Assembly: GCA_022559845.1 (NCBI GenBank)
Contig: CM040117.1
Coordinates: 84,084,559 to 84,148,558 of the forward strand
DNA from: Amorphophallus konjac
Taxonomy: Eukaryota > Streptophyta > Magnoliopsida > Alismatales > Araceae
Reading direction: 5' to 3'
DNA length: 64,000 bases
Position numbers and translations under genes: made by a program. The first letter of the stretch is position 1. Every line of letters starts with the position of its first letter. Positions 44,300 through 55,924 of the stretch are shown one piece after another. The notes under the pieces were generated by a model. The model was not told the DNA's origin, made no database searches, and saw nothing but the letters and a program-made list of their open reading frames with translations.

Positions 44300-44470
44300 T
44301 TCGGCTTTCGTATCCTCTAGATTAAGAATCCTTGTCTGCCATATCAGAGCTTCGGCTTTCGTATCCTCCAGATTAAGAATCCTTGTCTGCCATATCAGAG
44401 CTTCGGCTTTCGTATCCTCCAGATTAAGAATCCTTGTCTGCCATATCAGAGCTTCGGCTTTCTTATCCTC
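44291..44470 (+). repeat. 51-bp tandem repeat containing the primer-site core
   Basis: Units start with TATCAGAGCTTCGGCTTTCG at 44291, 44342 and 44393; a partial fourth starts at 44444. Each repeats the 3' ten bases of the primer site, but only the first has the preceding GG that completes it; the others have CA before TATCAGAGC. Confidence 0.95.
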
Positions 44471-44790
44471 AAGTTATTAGGTTTCAGTGATAGGTCAGAT
44501 ATCCTTGTTAGTCATATCATAGCTTTGGTTGTCGCAATCGTTAAGTTTCCGTGATAGGTCCGGTATCCCGGTCGGTCATATTTGGATTCAACTTTCCAAA
44601 ATCCTTAGGTTGTTGAAACCAGATTATAGGTTGAGTATCCTTGTCAGTCGTCCTATAGGAATTCCGTGAGAGATGGGTAGAACTTGGGGTTAAAGTTATA
44701 AAAGAAAGATAAAGTATTTACATTTCATTAACACTAAATCTTGAGTCAATAAATTATCCCTCCACTCATCCTTGCAGGAACCTAGATAAA

Positions 44791-45243
44791 ATGGAAGCCT
44801 CTAAGCCGAGCCTTGTTCATGAAATGATCTTGGTGGATGTCCAAGTTTACGCGAGCCTTGTCAGGAGAGTTCAAGAACTAGAGAAAGTAGTGGAAGAAAA
44901 AGAAAGAGTTGAAGGGAAAGATCAAACAAATAACTCCGAAAGTTTCACCGTTACCAAGAAAAGAATAAATGAGGATGATATTTCACAAAGGTGTAAGAAA
45001 TGTCAGAAATGTAAGAAGTGTAATAAGAAAGAAGCTTCGGTGGATCACTCGAAAGATAAGTGTAGATCTTGTGAGAGATATGGTCACCAATCGAAAGAGT
45101 GTTGGTGGTGTTCGGGTGCATGTCTGCGTTGCGGGAACTTAAATCACAAGATAGCAGAATGTCCCAAGAAGCCTCCAAGAGGAGTTCAAGATTTAACCCT
45201 GCTTGCCAAAGGGAAAGATGCGAAAGGTATCCCTCACCCGTAA
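44791..45243 (+). CDS. Stand-alone nucleocapsid-like zinc-knuckle protein
   Basis: A 150-codon ORF, the only gene of the element. Residues 10-55 (ILVDVQVYASLVRRVQELEK...) align with the end of the chromovirus capsid region (MDIQVYSEIVWHAQLLEDAIEL). They are followed by a Lys/Cys-rich segment CKKCQKCKKCNKK and two CCHC knuckles, CRSCERYGHQSKEC and CLRCGNLNHKIAEC. Their spacing, with CW between, matches the chromovirus gag. The capsid core is absent. By analogy it would bind and package RNA or act as a chaperone in particles supplied by another element. The ATG at 44791 is the first in frame; a TTGCAG acceptor-like sequence lies just upstream. The ORF is intact. Confidence 0.88.
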   Translation: MEASKPSLVHEMILVDVQVYASLVRRVQELEKVVEEKERVEGKDQTNNSESFTVTKKRINEDDISQRCKKCQKCKKCNKKEASVDHSKDKCRSCERYGHQSKECWWCSGACLRCGNLNHKIAECPKKPPRGVQDLTLLAKGKDAKGIPHP

Positions 45244-45349
45244 TCCTAAACTAGCCCTTTTTCATTCTGAAGATTTCTTCTGTATAAGCTCATAATAAGT
45301 TCTCTATTAGGAATGAAAGGTGATGTGAATTTGGGGACCAAATTCTTTT

Positions 45350-45362
45350 AAGTGGGGGAGGG
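45350..45362 (+). promoter_or_regulatory. Polypurine tract of giant-LTR element
   Basis: AAGTGGGGGAGGG directly precedes the 3' LTR at 45363. It and the 20 bases before it match the chromovirus tract. Confidence 0.93.
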
Positions 45363-45915
45363 TGTAACACCCGGTAATTTTTGGAACAGGAATAAAAATA
45401 TACATAATGATATACCTACTCTTATAAGTATAAAATGTTTATTCAAATAAATAAATGGTCAAGTGATATTCCCAAGGGGTTGCTCAGATCGAACCTGCCT
45501 CTGATACCTAGGACAAAGACTAATAAAAGTTAAAGAACTTATGAGCAATAAAATCTCTAAATAGAAGATTACTAAGATCTCAATGTAAGTGAGAACTAGC
45601 CACACCAAATCAATGAGGTATAGAACCTTAGAGATAGTCTTAAGAGCCTTATTTATGCATAGACGGAAATACATGCAAGTTATTAAAAGATATAAGTCGT
45701 ATGTGTAAGGTCTTGACAAATAAACAAGTAAGACTTCCAAACAAAGTAAACTTGTGTAAAGGAACAAATAGAAATAACTAGTTACAAATATAATTATTAG
45801 GCCTTGATAAAGGATTAACATTTTTAATGCTAAGCTCCATTGGCCCAAACTCAACCCCAAGCATTTTACGCTTAATGGGCTTTTTAACACGTTTTATTAT
45901 CTTCTCCCATATAGG

Positions 45916-45958
<43 letters not shown>

Positions 45959-48900
45959 AGTACATAACATAAACCTGTATATATGTATATATACCTAGAA
46001 ATAAAAGGAAAGTATATATTATATACGAATGAACAAATAAAAGAGTGAAATGGAAATAACGCCTCGGATAAAGGCGCTATTTAAATTATAAACGCCTCTA
46101 GTTAAGGCGTGACTCAAGAAGTGACGCCCTCACCACACGGCGTCAAATTCCAACGTCAAAAATGGTAAGGCCAAGAAACGCCCCTATCTTGGGCGTGTTT
46201 TAAACAAAGGAACGCCCTAACTAAAGGCGCTTCTTAATAAACGACCTGAACCAGGTCGTCAATTTAAGAATCGACGCCCTGACCAAAGTCGTTAATTCCA
46301 TTCGAGTTCCGTTCGACACGGGAGCTTATCCAGGGAAGGATTATGTTAATCTAGTAAGTGTTTACTAGGGCAAGGACTCTAATAGGGATATATTACTCCC
46401 AATATAACTCTAGCCCATTAGGATTTCCCTAGATCCTATAAATACCCTTGACAGTCAAACCCTAAACCTATTTGATCGATCGTCTGCTACGGTGAGTAAA
46501 GAACTGAACGTTCTTTTCTTTCTATCATATGAAGAGTTACTGACTCTTCATCTCTTTCTCTTCTATACAGGTTAGGGAAGCCTTCATCAGCATCAACTTT
46601 TCTTCTTCCGAGAAGACTCTGTTACAAACAGAGTATTGTTCCCTATCAAGTTCTTCACGTGTCCTTCATCCAGACCATACTAAGGTAGGATTTTCTCAAG
46701 TCACTGTAGCCCAAACTAAATTGATACAGTACAATAATCATCATGCATATACATGGTTTGGTTTACTATAGTTTCTGAACGATTTTCTGTTAATTTCTTG
46801 AAAGAAACGTCCTTAGCAAGGGCGTGATTATGAAATAAACGCCCCAGACTAGGGCGCTGTTTTACAAGTCACGACCCTGCCAAGGTCGTCAATTTTAGAT
46901 TTGACGCCCTGTACACAGGCGTTAATTTCATTTACTGATTAATCGCCCACGTTAAGAATTGTTTATCTATGAAATCATGATTCTACAATAATGCATGATC
47001 ATATGTCTTCAAACCTGTTAATTCTATTGTCATGACCATACATTCGTTCTTCATGAATTCTATTATCCTGAAATTATTACTGCCCATGAAAATTCAGGGT
47101 ATTTCTTGAATTCACGACCGTGGCTAGGTCGTCTTTCACTGGACTAACGCCCGACGCTAGGGCGTGAATTAAAAAGTAACGCCCCTTCATAGGGCGCGTT
47201 TCTGTTAAAATCCCGAACAATATGTTCTGTAAAAATAAGAATTTAATGATTAACGCCCCTTCCAAGGGCGTGTTCTTGATAATTTCTGAAAATAAATATG
47301 TTCTGTAAAATATTGTAAATAAAAAGACGCCTGCTACTGTAGTCGTCTCATTGCAAAGAAACGCCCCTGTCCAGGGCGCGTTTTAGATAAATTTCTGAAT
47401 TATTGAAAAATCTGCCAAAATGGAAACATATGTAAACGCCCTTCTGTTAGGCGTTAATTACTTGAGAAACGACTATACTTAAGTCGTTATTTTACTGTAA
47501 ACTGATTTTCACTGTTTTTGTTAACCGATGGTTTCATATGTTATATAATATATATATCGGCACTATTCTCCATTCCGTGAGTATAGTCCCACGTTTCACG
47601 ATTATTTTATCGATCACACTCAATTCTCATTGACATACAAGCTCTCCATTGGACATTCCGTTCCTTTGGACTAGCGAGTTAGTCATAGAGACCTCCGTAA
47701 GACTCCTCGTAGCCTTGGATTCCCTCAAGGCCGACTGAGCTGGTTGTACCCTAAAAACCCATTACACCATTGATGCCATGTCACTCTAAAGAAACATGGT
47801 ATACCGGCCCTTATGATTATACAAAGAGTATATCATAAGAAATTCTTAATGGGATGATGATATCATGCCATATCATGTCATTCTTGTAAACCTCAATTCT
47901 ATGATAAGAATGAGGGCATCTTACCTTTGATATACTGTTCATGTGGACCTCAATTCTATATAAAGAATGTCCATATTGATTTGTCATGGTACCCAAGTTA
48001 AGGGAACCATATTCTACCTAGTTTTATCGATATCGTGATTATACCGTTATTATCGCCAATCTATGTCCTTTGTCATATTTTGGACTCTATTCTATCAAAG
48101 TTGTCGTACGTGTCTACAAGCTTGATTATTGAAATTCTATGTTGGCTATAAACAAGAGTGGATGTCAAAATACATGATAAATGCCTGCGCATATAGGGCC
48201 CGATCTGGTCCTGGGGGGAGCACCCGAAAGTACTTGTGCCCATGGGAGTTAAAATGATAAGGTATCTGGCATTATACCGAGTACTTTACTTTCTAGATTG
48301 GACATTCCACATAAATCTTGTGCTTGAAATCGTACTTGCCTTGACATGAAATGCGTGGCCCGAAAAAGGGTAATTTACTTGCTTGATACATGATAGCCAA
48401 AATTCTTGACATGACTTGTTAAATGTACTTGCTTGAATATCTTAAGTATCTTGTTGAAAGTTCATGATTAGTTCATCTTATTCTTTGATATTACATTCTC
48501 TCTATCTTGTCGTTTTATGCGAGCATGCATAGCTTTATTGCATTCATGAAACTTGTAATTACTTAAACCCATTGCTAGTGCTTGAGATATAATTTCCTAC
48601 TGAGCGTTCGCTCACTCCGTTTTATTCCAACATTTTCAGGTAAGCAGGTAGCTAGCAAGACCGAGACCCACACGGGCGGGACAAGTGTGCAAGCGAGCTG
48701 TGGAAACTAGTGAACCCGAGTCTTTTATTTTTTCTTGAGTCTAGATAGTATTGTCTAGCTAAGTTAGCTTATCGTCTCTTATTCAGTTATCTGGTCTAAG
48801 TCTGTTAGTATGTCGTTATCTTCTTTTCCATTATGTTGAAGTCTCCAAGATGGACAACAAGTTCTTGTAAGAGATTCATATTAGAAATAAAATTTCTATT

Positions 48901-49013
48901 GTTGTTCAAAATTATCTTGGTCTTATGCGATTGCTCTTGATCATTCACGACTGTTTAACTGCCACGTTCCGAGCAAACGACACGTTCCGCTGCTATCGGC
49001 CCGGGGCGTGACA
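45363..49013 (+). repeat. 3' LTR of the giant-LTR element
   Basis: A near-identical copy of 40635-44283. Differences I noticed lie at 46580, near 46629 and 46676, and near 46912 and 46961, plus a 2-bp change in the TA run. It is followed by the AAAGT duplication. Confidence 0.95.
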
Positions 49014-49333
49014 AAAGTAATGGCTATCCCCAAATGCATCTCGGTGAAGTAGCTCCCATAGTATGTTGGGGTTTACAAAACTGCATTGACAGCCTGTCTG
49101 GTTTCTTCATCTAGAGAGAGTATCTCCCAGATGCTGAATCTTGCCCGGATTCTCTTTAGTTACCTCATTATCCAATTGCTGGCTCTGACATTGGCCAGCC
49201 TGGCTTCTTAGACTTTGCTATGCTTACCATGCTTCGGTGCTGGAGGAGTCGACGGAGAAGATAGCTTGTCTTCTTCTTCGGGAGCTGCCCGGTCCTGACA
49301 TTCTTGGTCGGCTGGTTCTTTTATCTAGACGGG
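49014..49333 (-). pseudogene. Element A gag-protease linker fragment
   Basis: The minus frame from 49333 reads an acidic, Pro-rich linker and then FSIWEILSLDEETRQAVNAVL and YYGSYFTEMHLGIAI. Such segments precede the protease in Tat-type polyproteins. Three stops interrupt it. It continues in frame at 40634 when the giant-LTR element and one AAAGT copy are removed. Confidence 0.75.
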
Positions 49334-51278
49334 TGATATGCACTACACTCATCGTTAAAAGCCGTGCCATAATTTCAAAAATAACCGCACCCACTCACTA
49401 AAAAGATGTAAAATCTAAGTCGAGTGGTAAGAACGGGTTGATCCCACAGAGAGGAATATTTCTTTTAAGCAAGTTGAAAAATCCTTATATTTGAGAAATC
49501 TAAATTTTGAGTGAGTTTTATGAAAAGAAAAATAAGATTGCATGAAAATAAACTATTTAAAGAATATGAGAAGGTTGAGAATAGAATTTTGGAGGGAGTG
49601 GAGAAAGGAATAGAAAATTTCAATTGCAAATATTTGATTTTTATTGCTATGAAGAAAGATTACAACTCTATGGAAAATAACAATTACAACTTGAAGTAAA
49701 AGAAGAGGGGAAGAAATAGAGCTAAGATAGTGAAGAATAGTGTCGCCCACGCCGTGCCGAGCCATTGAGGAAGATCGCCCCGCTGTGGAAATAGAGGCCG
49801 CCTTTAGAGCACCAAAAGAAGAATCTTCACCTTGGGATATGTGAAGAAAATAGAGGAGGGAAAGATATATAGAAGATGAGGAAGGGAGTTAAAAATAGTA
49901 AAACAGAGCTAAAAAATAGATCAAGAGAAAAATTGAAATAGCTTTAAAACTAGAGTGAATTAGAAGATATGGTAGAATAGAAAGTTGTAGATCTAGATGA
50001 GAGGAAGAAAGTTGATGAAGAGTGCAGAGAGAGAAAATGTGAGGAAGAGGGCAAAAATTGAGGAAGAACAGGGTGGTGTCTGGGCGGATGAACAATAAAT
50101 AAAAAACTAAACTTTGAAAAAGAGATTGTAACTTAAAAACTAGAAAGAGTTGGAGGAAGTAGAAGAACAAGAAACTATAAATCTAGGAAAAACAAGGAAC
50201 TTCTATGAAGAGACTAAGATGAAAAGAGGAGCAGAAGGGGAAGAAAACGTGAGAAGAACAAAGTGTAAAACTGCGGATGAACAGTAAAAATGCAGGACAT
50301 AATTTTAAACATTTGAAATAACTTAAAAATGGGAGAGAATTATAAGAATATTAAGAAGAAGAAATTAAAGAGATCTTAAAAATGAAGAACTTTGTAGAAG
50401 AAAGAAAATTGAAAATATGAACAGAAGAGCATGTAAAGAGGCTAATAAAGGGATAAGATCCCTTTTTCGATTTACTCTGGGTGACTTTTTATAGAGTGCA
50501 GGGGCTTTCCACGATTGGAGGCTTTGCGATCAAGTCAAAATCTAACTTTTTAGCATCAAATCTTACTCAAACTAGGTCTCTTGTCATCAAAAGAGTCCCC
50601 CTTGCATCAAAACTTGGAAAGATAACTTCTATTAGAGCAACTCGGTTTCGTTTCTGCTTCAAACTGTAAATGACGACCACCGTAGTGGCATCATAAAATA
50701 GCGGGCACAATTTCTTTTTTTCATATTTTGATATTTTTGAATTTCCCATATAATTGAATAAACAACTTTCTGGACGGGCGCTCATTCCTTTTTCTATTTT
50801 TCTTGATTTTTCTTCTGATATTTTCGTATAGGAATGGGCACCCCTTTATATGGTCGTTCATTCTTTTTCCAAGGAATTGGCGCCAGAATGAGCTATCGTT
50901 CATTATTTTTTTTTCTTTTCCAACATTTTTTCTTTTTCATTTCCGTACAAAGAATGAGCGGCTCTCAAAGTGTCGCAATTTGTTGAATGGGCACCCTTTC
51001 AGAAGGGCGTTCATTAATTGGCGCTTGGAGCTTGATCGCTCATTCCTGAAAATTCAAAATAATCAATGCTCTTTATTTCAAACTGAATTATGACAATTGT
51101 GCATTTTCTTAAATATTTCTCACATTGCTATTTTGACTCAAAATGATGATAAAATCATGTAAACTCAAATTAATGATGAGAATGAGATTTGGCCATATTA
51201 ATGCACAACTATGCTCATTAAATGCTCAAAAAATGATGAATGTTATGCGAATTATGGTATAAAATATGACACTTATCA
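49334..51278 (-). repeat. Athila-like 3' LTR
   Basis: A 1,945-bp LTR at the downstream end of the minus-strand element. On minus, GC-rich modules built from GGGCGCTCATT, GGCGCC and AATGAGCG (50770-51040) come first. A TATA box (CTATAAAAA, plus coordinates 50486-50494) and a long A/G-biased leader follow. The short open frame on plus at 49511-49699 is antisense leader with no motif. Confidence 0.88.
50486..50494 (-). promoter_or_regulatory. TATA box of Athila-like 3' LTR
   Basis: On minus the context is CACTCTATAAAAAGTCACC. The matching box in the 5' LTR is at 57082-57090. It lies downstream of the module cluster. Confidence 0.65.
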
Positions 51279-52776
51279 CACCCCCTAAGTTACTTATTGC
51301 TAATCCCTTAGCAATGCAATTAAATTAAAATTTAAGACTAACGAGAGTTTGCGAAGTCCATACTTTCATATCTAACTTTTCCATCACAGAATTAACTAAG
51401 GATTTAGGAATCCGAAAGTATTAATGCACACTAGCCTTAGTTTGGAAATTTAGGAACATGATTAAGAATTCAAGTCAAAGTTCAATAGCACTTATACATG
51501 TGTAATACTAAATACACAGCTTAGATAATTACATCCCTCATTTGCTATTCCGAACAAGTGCCTTTCAACCCTACAGCTCTTAATCAGAGTATTAAGCATA
51601 TTAGCTTTTTATCTGCCTTACTACTTTGTCCCTTTGGGATCTCTGTATTTTTCTACACACATGATGCTGCACTACCCTTCACTGCCTAACATGAACCTCG
51701 ACTCTTGTCTTAGGAGATGCAGGCCCAGTTATATGGATCAAGGTTCTCTTTTCCATTTGACGCGAACCTCAACACTTATTAGGTGAAGTAGGCCCGCTTA
51801 CTAAGATTTAGGGCATTTTTCATGATATTTTTTTTAACAATGTGCTTTTACATTTATTTGATAGATAACTTGGCAGAAAGCTATATTAAAAAGATCTCTT
51901 CCTCAAGAAGTGCAGAGTATCAGACAATATATCCAAAATAGCAGAAGGCTTGTCCTGCTTGTTTCATTAGCGTGCAACGTGATTTTTATTTCTTTTGAAG
52001 TGCTAAAGGACTTTAAAGAGATTCTTACATCAATTCTCCAAGGCTAGATCGAATAAATTATCCATCATCTTTTTTCCTAATCTTTTCTATTCCAGAATCA
52101 CTATCAATTTAAGCATGAATCAAGAAAACTTAATTGGGGATTTCATCTTTCTACTTTCATGTTCAATGCAAGACAACATAAAAGATATGTTGGACAATAT
52201 GTAGGAACTCATGTCAGGTTGTACTATATGCATCATGAAATGAAATTTTTCTCCCCCCCCAACTTGAATGACATTGTCCTCAATGGCATAAGCAATAAAA
52301 GTAATAGAATAATGTAACAATAAAGATTGCTGAGTAGGAAAGAGACAACCTGATATGCGGGGTGAAACTCCATCAATATTATGGACGACGATAGCTCCAT
52401 CGCCTGGACATGACCCGACTACTTAAAATAAACTAAAACATCAAATAACAAAAATATTGTGTTGCCTCCTAGAAGCGCTAAATTTTCTGACTTCAGACAG
52501 ACGCATGCATAAGAGGTGCAAGCTTCAAAACCAACATGTAGATTTGAGAATGAGCCACCATATTATCTTATCAGCTTTTAATTTCCAGCATTTGTGTCAC
52601 GAGAAGACAAGATTTTGCATGTACATGCATGGACTAAAAGTAATTTGGTTCCACTCATTCTTGATTGGAACATTAGGAGCATAAGTGAACCAATTCTCTT
52701 CCTTGGGGGGCATATGCAAATCAATGGCCATTAACCTAGTAAGATCTGGGTGGATCCTTTGCCTAGTATCTACCCA
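51279..52776. other. Athila-like element: non-coding region and polypurine tract
   Basis: Where pol should lie, I find no protease, RT or integrase motif. The bases next to the LTR (51279-51290) read ACTTAGGGGGTG on minus, a plausible polypurine tract. The gag frame trails into 52640-52776 past a stop with readable sequence such as LMAIDLHMPPKEENWF. A CCCCCCCC run is at about 52253-52260. Nothing else is seen. Confidence 0.65.
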
Positions 52777-54762
52777 CTAGACCCCTTGTCCTGTATCTAC
52801 CAACTTGACTACCCCTTTATTGATTACTTCCTCCATGTCAGCCCGCTCAGGAACCGATGACTTATGAATAAGATTGACATTATTAGCCACACTCCTCTCA
52901 CTGATAGCCTCACATGCATTAAGAATACTAATCAACTGTTCTTCTTGATGGGGAGTCAAATCAAAGGTAAAAATAGCTGGCATATCCCCCTCAGGTCCTA
53001 GAATCTCATAATGTTGAGGCTTAACTTTTCGGGGAATCAAATTGGAAGGAAGCATGAGCCCAGAATTTAATTCATCGCATGATTCAAACTTTATTGAACT
53101 GGACTCAGGAGTCAGATCAAATTTGAAATTCTCTAATAAGATCCCTTCATCAAACTCATCAATCGACTTAAGATTATCAATCAAATTATAGAATAATGGG
53201 GTGGATAGATTAAATGTAAGCTTTTCCAACAAGGCCCCTTCATTATGTTCTTCAAAAGGAGGAGGATATTCAAAATTCGTCTCCATTAAATCGTCACGAT
53301 TATTAACCACAAAGCAATCCTCCTCTTTATGTATATCCTTAAATGAGTTATTTGGGTCACTATTCTTCACAATTATACTCTCAGTCTCAAAACATTCATA
53401 GGATGTGGTGATGATATCAATATGACCATCAGTAGCCTTCAATCCACCCCCTAATTCCTTCCCTTCCATCATCATGGTGTTGCTAGTGCACTCCCCCTCA
53501 CTCTCACTATTGAGATGTTGAGCCAAAATGATAGGTATAAGATCGTCATCATCATCATTCACATGTTGAAGAGGTTGGTGTAATATTGAAGGAGGGTCAT
53601 GGTAAGTAAATCGAGAATACACAATCTGAGGTTCGGCGTAGTGGCCTAGTGAACCTCCCCTAGAATTGATAATGCTGTTGAAGTTAGGGTGAGATGAGTT
53701 GGGCTGAAGTTGATTACACATGGGTTGCTCATGGACTTCTTGGGATGAAAGTTTAAATGCATGGACTTGAATTGTTTGATCCATCCAAGGGAAATTTGGG
53801 TGATTGCTCCAGCCAAGATTATAATCATTAGAGAATGTATCATACTCGAGCTGAGAGAACCCAAATGCATATTGGACTTGAGCTCGGATGACTGGTGGGA
53901 GTCGGGTTATAGTAGGACACTCACTCACATGGTGAGTAAGGCTGGCACAGAAATTGCAGGTTTCCTTAGAAGTTTGGGATGGACTTTCATATAGACATTA
54001 CGAGGGTTGAACAATGGCATTATCGTCTATCTTAGAGTCAAGCCCTACCCATTTTTCTATCTCACGATGCCTAGCCTGTCTAAAAGGTCCTACATATTTT
54101 TTTATGAGATGAGATTGAGGCAAGATTCATCGAATTTTCACTCAAATTTCAAACAGATCATAAGCCTCATCTTCACTCTTATTCATGAAGGTCCCTTCAC
54201 AATATATGTCCATCATTTGTCTATCATAATCAAATAACCCATTATGAAATGCATACATAACTTGTCATTTGGGTAACCCATGATGTGGACATTGACGTAA
54301 TAAATCCTTCAGTCTTTCCCAAGATTCATGAATCTACTCTCCCGGAAAATGAGTAAAGCCTACAATCGCCCTTCTCATAATGTGGGTCCAGACTATGGGG
54401 TAAAATCTTTTCAAAAATTCTAATTGCATAACTTCCCAAGTCCTAATGATATTTCTAAAACTCCTTAACCAACATTTTACTTTATCTTTCAATGAGAACG
54501 GAAATAAGATCAACTTAAGAGCATCATCACTAAAGTTCTAGATTTTGACCAGGGAGTAAATTTCTAAAAAGTCATCAAGATACCTATAGGGATTTTCATC
54601 GGGATTCCCATAAAAAGATGGGAGCATCTGGATGATATTAGAACGAATCTCATACTGATCTACAAGAATATCAGGCAGTTCAATGCAAGCGGAGGATTTA
54701 TAAGTAGAAGGAATAAAGTGTTCCTTCATAGGCGTAGGTTTCATTCCTTGATGGATAGCCAT
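52777..54762 (-). pseudogene. Athila-like gag with one zinc knuckle
   Basis: A single frame of about 660 codons from ATG 54762. It begins MAIHQGMKPTPMKEHF and reaches IIQMLPSFYGNPDENPYRYL and, after a stop, LKLILFPFSLKDKVKCWL: the Athila/Retrotrans_gag capsid signature. The knuckle CNFCASLTHHVSEC lies near 53950. The last 383 codons (53928-52777) are open and acidic, with no known domain; the segment PHQEEQLISILNACEAISE might be a relic of the region preceding RT. Stops at 54538, about 54343, 54275, 54150 and 54000 disable the N-terminal half. There is no frameshift. Confidence 0.82.
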
Positions 54763-55924
54763 TGATGTTAATCGAAATAAATGAGAACCAAAGGATTAGT
54801 TTTTTTTTTTGAAAAAGTAATGCAATCAACAATTATATGAATAATGCATGCAACATGATGATTTTTTTTAACAAGATAAGAATTGGCACTCACTACCACG
54901 TTGGTGCACCGGTCAAGTAAGAGGTGGAGTTGTGGGAGGCTCCCCCTACTTTCATAGGGACCAAATTAAATAACCACAAGCTCGCTTATGCATTTGCCAC
55001 TTAACCTCTAATCTAGACACCACTTTTTCAAAATAGCAATAAATCCCAAAGCTCTCTCTCTCTCTCTCTTTTTTAACCTTCTAAGGGCAAACTAATTGTG
55101 GGGTACTTCATGGTACAACCTGCCTGGCGTCCGTGAGGGAATCCACAGGTGCGAGGATTTATGGATGTCTGGGAAAAAGAGATTCTAGTCCAAAGAGACG
55201 GAGTGCTCAGTGGAGGGTCCTTCCAATTCTAAGAGGGGTGTAAGGAACCTAAGTTGCCCTTAGGAAGGGGAAAAAGGGAAGAAGAGAAGGATTTATTTTT
55301 TTCACATGATGCAAGTAAATAAACAAAGAGTCAACTAAATGCAACTATGCATGTGAGAGATGCAACTATCATGAAAGAATGATGTCATGACAATAAAATT
55401 TTTTTCTGTTTTCTATTTTCTGATTTTTTAAGAGATTTGTTTTCTATTTTTTTGGTTTTTTTCAAAGAAAGGTGAATAAAGGATAACTAGCAACTAAAAA
55501 TACCAAACAATATACAAATCTACTGAAAAATAAAGTCTAGAATCATATTTTTGTGTTTTTTAATTTTCTGATTTTTTAGATTTTTCAAGAATTTTTGTGA
55601 TTTTTTAAGATATTTCTAAGATTTTTCAAAATAGCACATGTTCCTACGTTTACTGACCTTCAGGGACGCTTGAATTTCTAGGATTTTTAGATTTTCTGCT
55701 CCTGTTGTGATAGATATAGACTTTCAGCGACGCTTCCTGTTTTCTACAATAGTTTATTTCCTGAGAATTTCAGGTTCGGATTTTTTTGTATTTTCTGAGA
55801 TTCTGATTTTTTTATTCTTCCTGTAAAATAAAAACCGAGAAATTAGTATACAAATATACACATCAAACACAAGAATTTTCAACTATCAAAAATCATTTTT
55901 CTCCCCGACAACGATGCCAAAAAT
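54763..55924. other. Athila-like 5' leader with primer site
   Basis: Untranslated leader between the 5' LTR (right) and gag (left) on minus. The primer site is at 55902-55919. A CT microsatellite lies at 55048-55068, and several TTTTCTGATTTTT-like runs occur at 55400-55830. No gene is seen. Confidence 0.7.

Larger units (their letters stand above)
40635..49013 (+). mobile_element. Giant-LTR non-autonomous element with nucleocapsid-like ORF
   Basis: LTRs at 40635-44283 (3,649 bp) and 45363-49013 (3,651 bp) are nearly identical; I noticed five substitutions and a 2-bp difference. They are flanked by perfect AAAGT duplications (40630-40634 and 49014-49018). The interior is only 1,079 bp: primer site TGGTATCAGAGC at 44288, a 51-bp tandem repeat, a 150-codon ORF with zinc knuckles and a polypurine tract. 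There is no capsid core, protease, RT or integrase. This fits the TR-GAG/LARD kind of element, but with only the nucleocapsid part of gag. The termini, primer site and polypurine region match the neighbouring chromovirus. The insertion is recent, about 50 thousand years if 1.3e-8 substitutions per site per year applies. Confidence 0.95.

Noticed and set aside
49511..49699. Plus-strand 62-codon Lys-rich ORF, also at 56102-56290
   Set aside because: It is antisense A/G-biased leader in both Athila-like LTRs, with no start context or domain.
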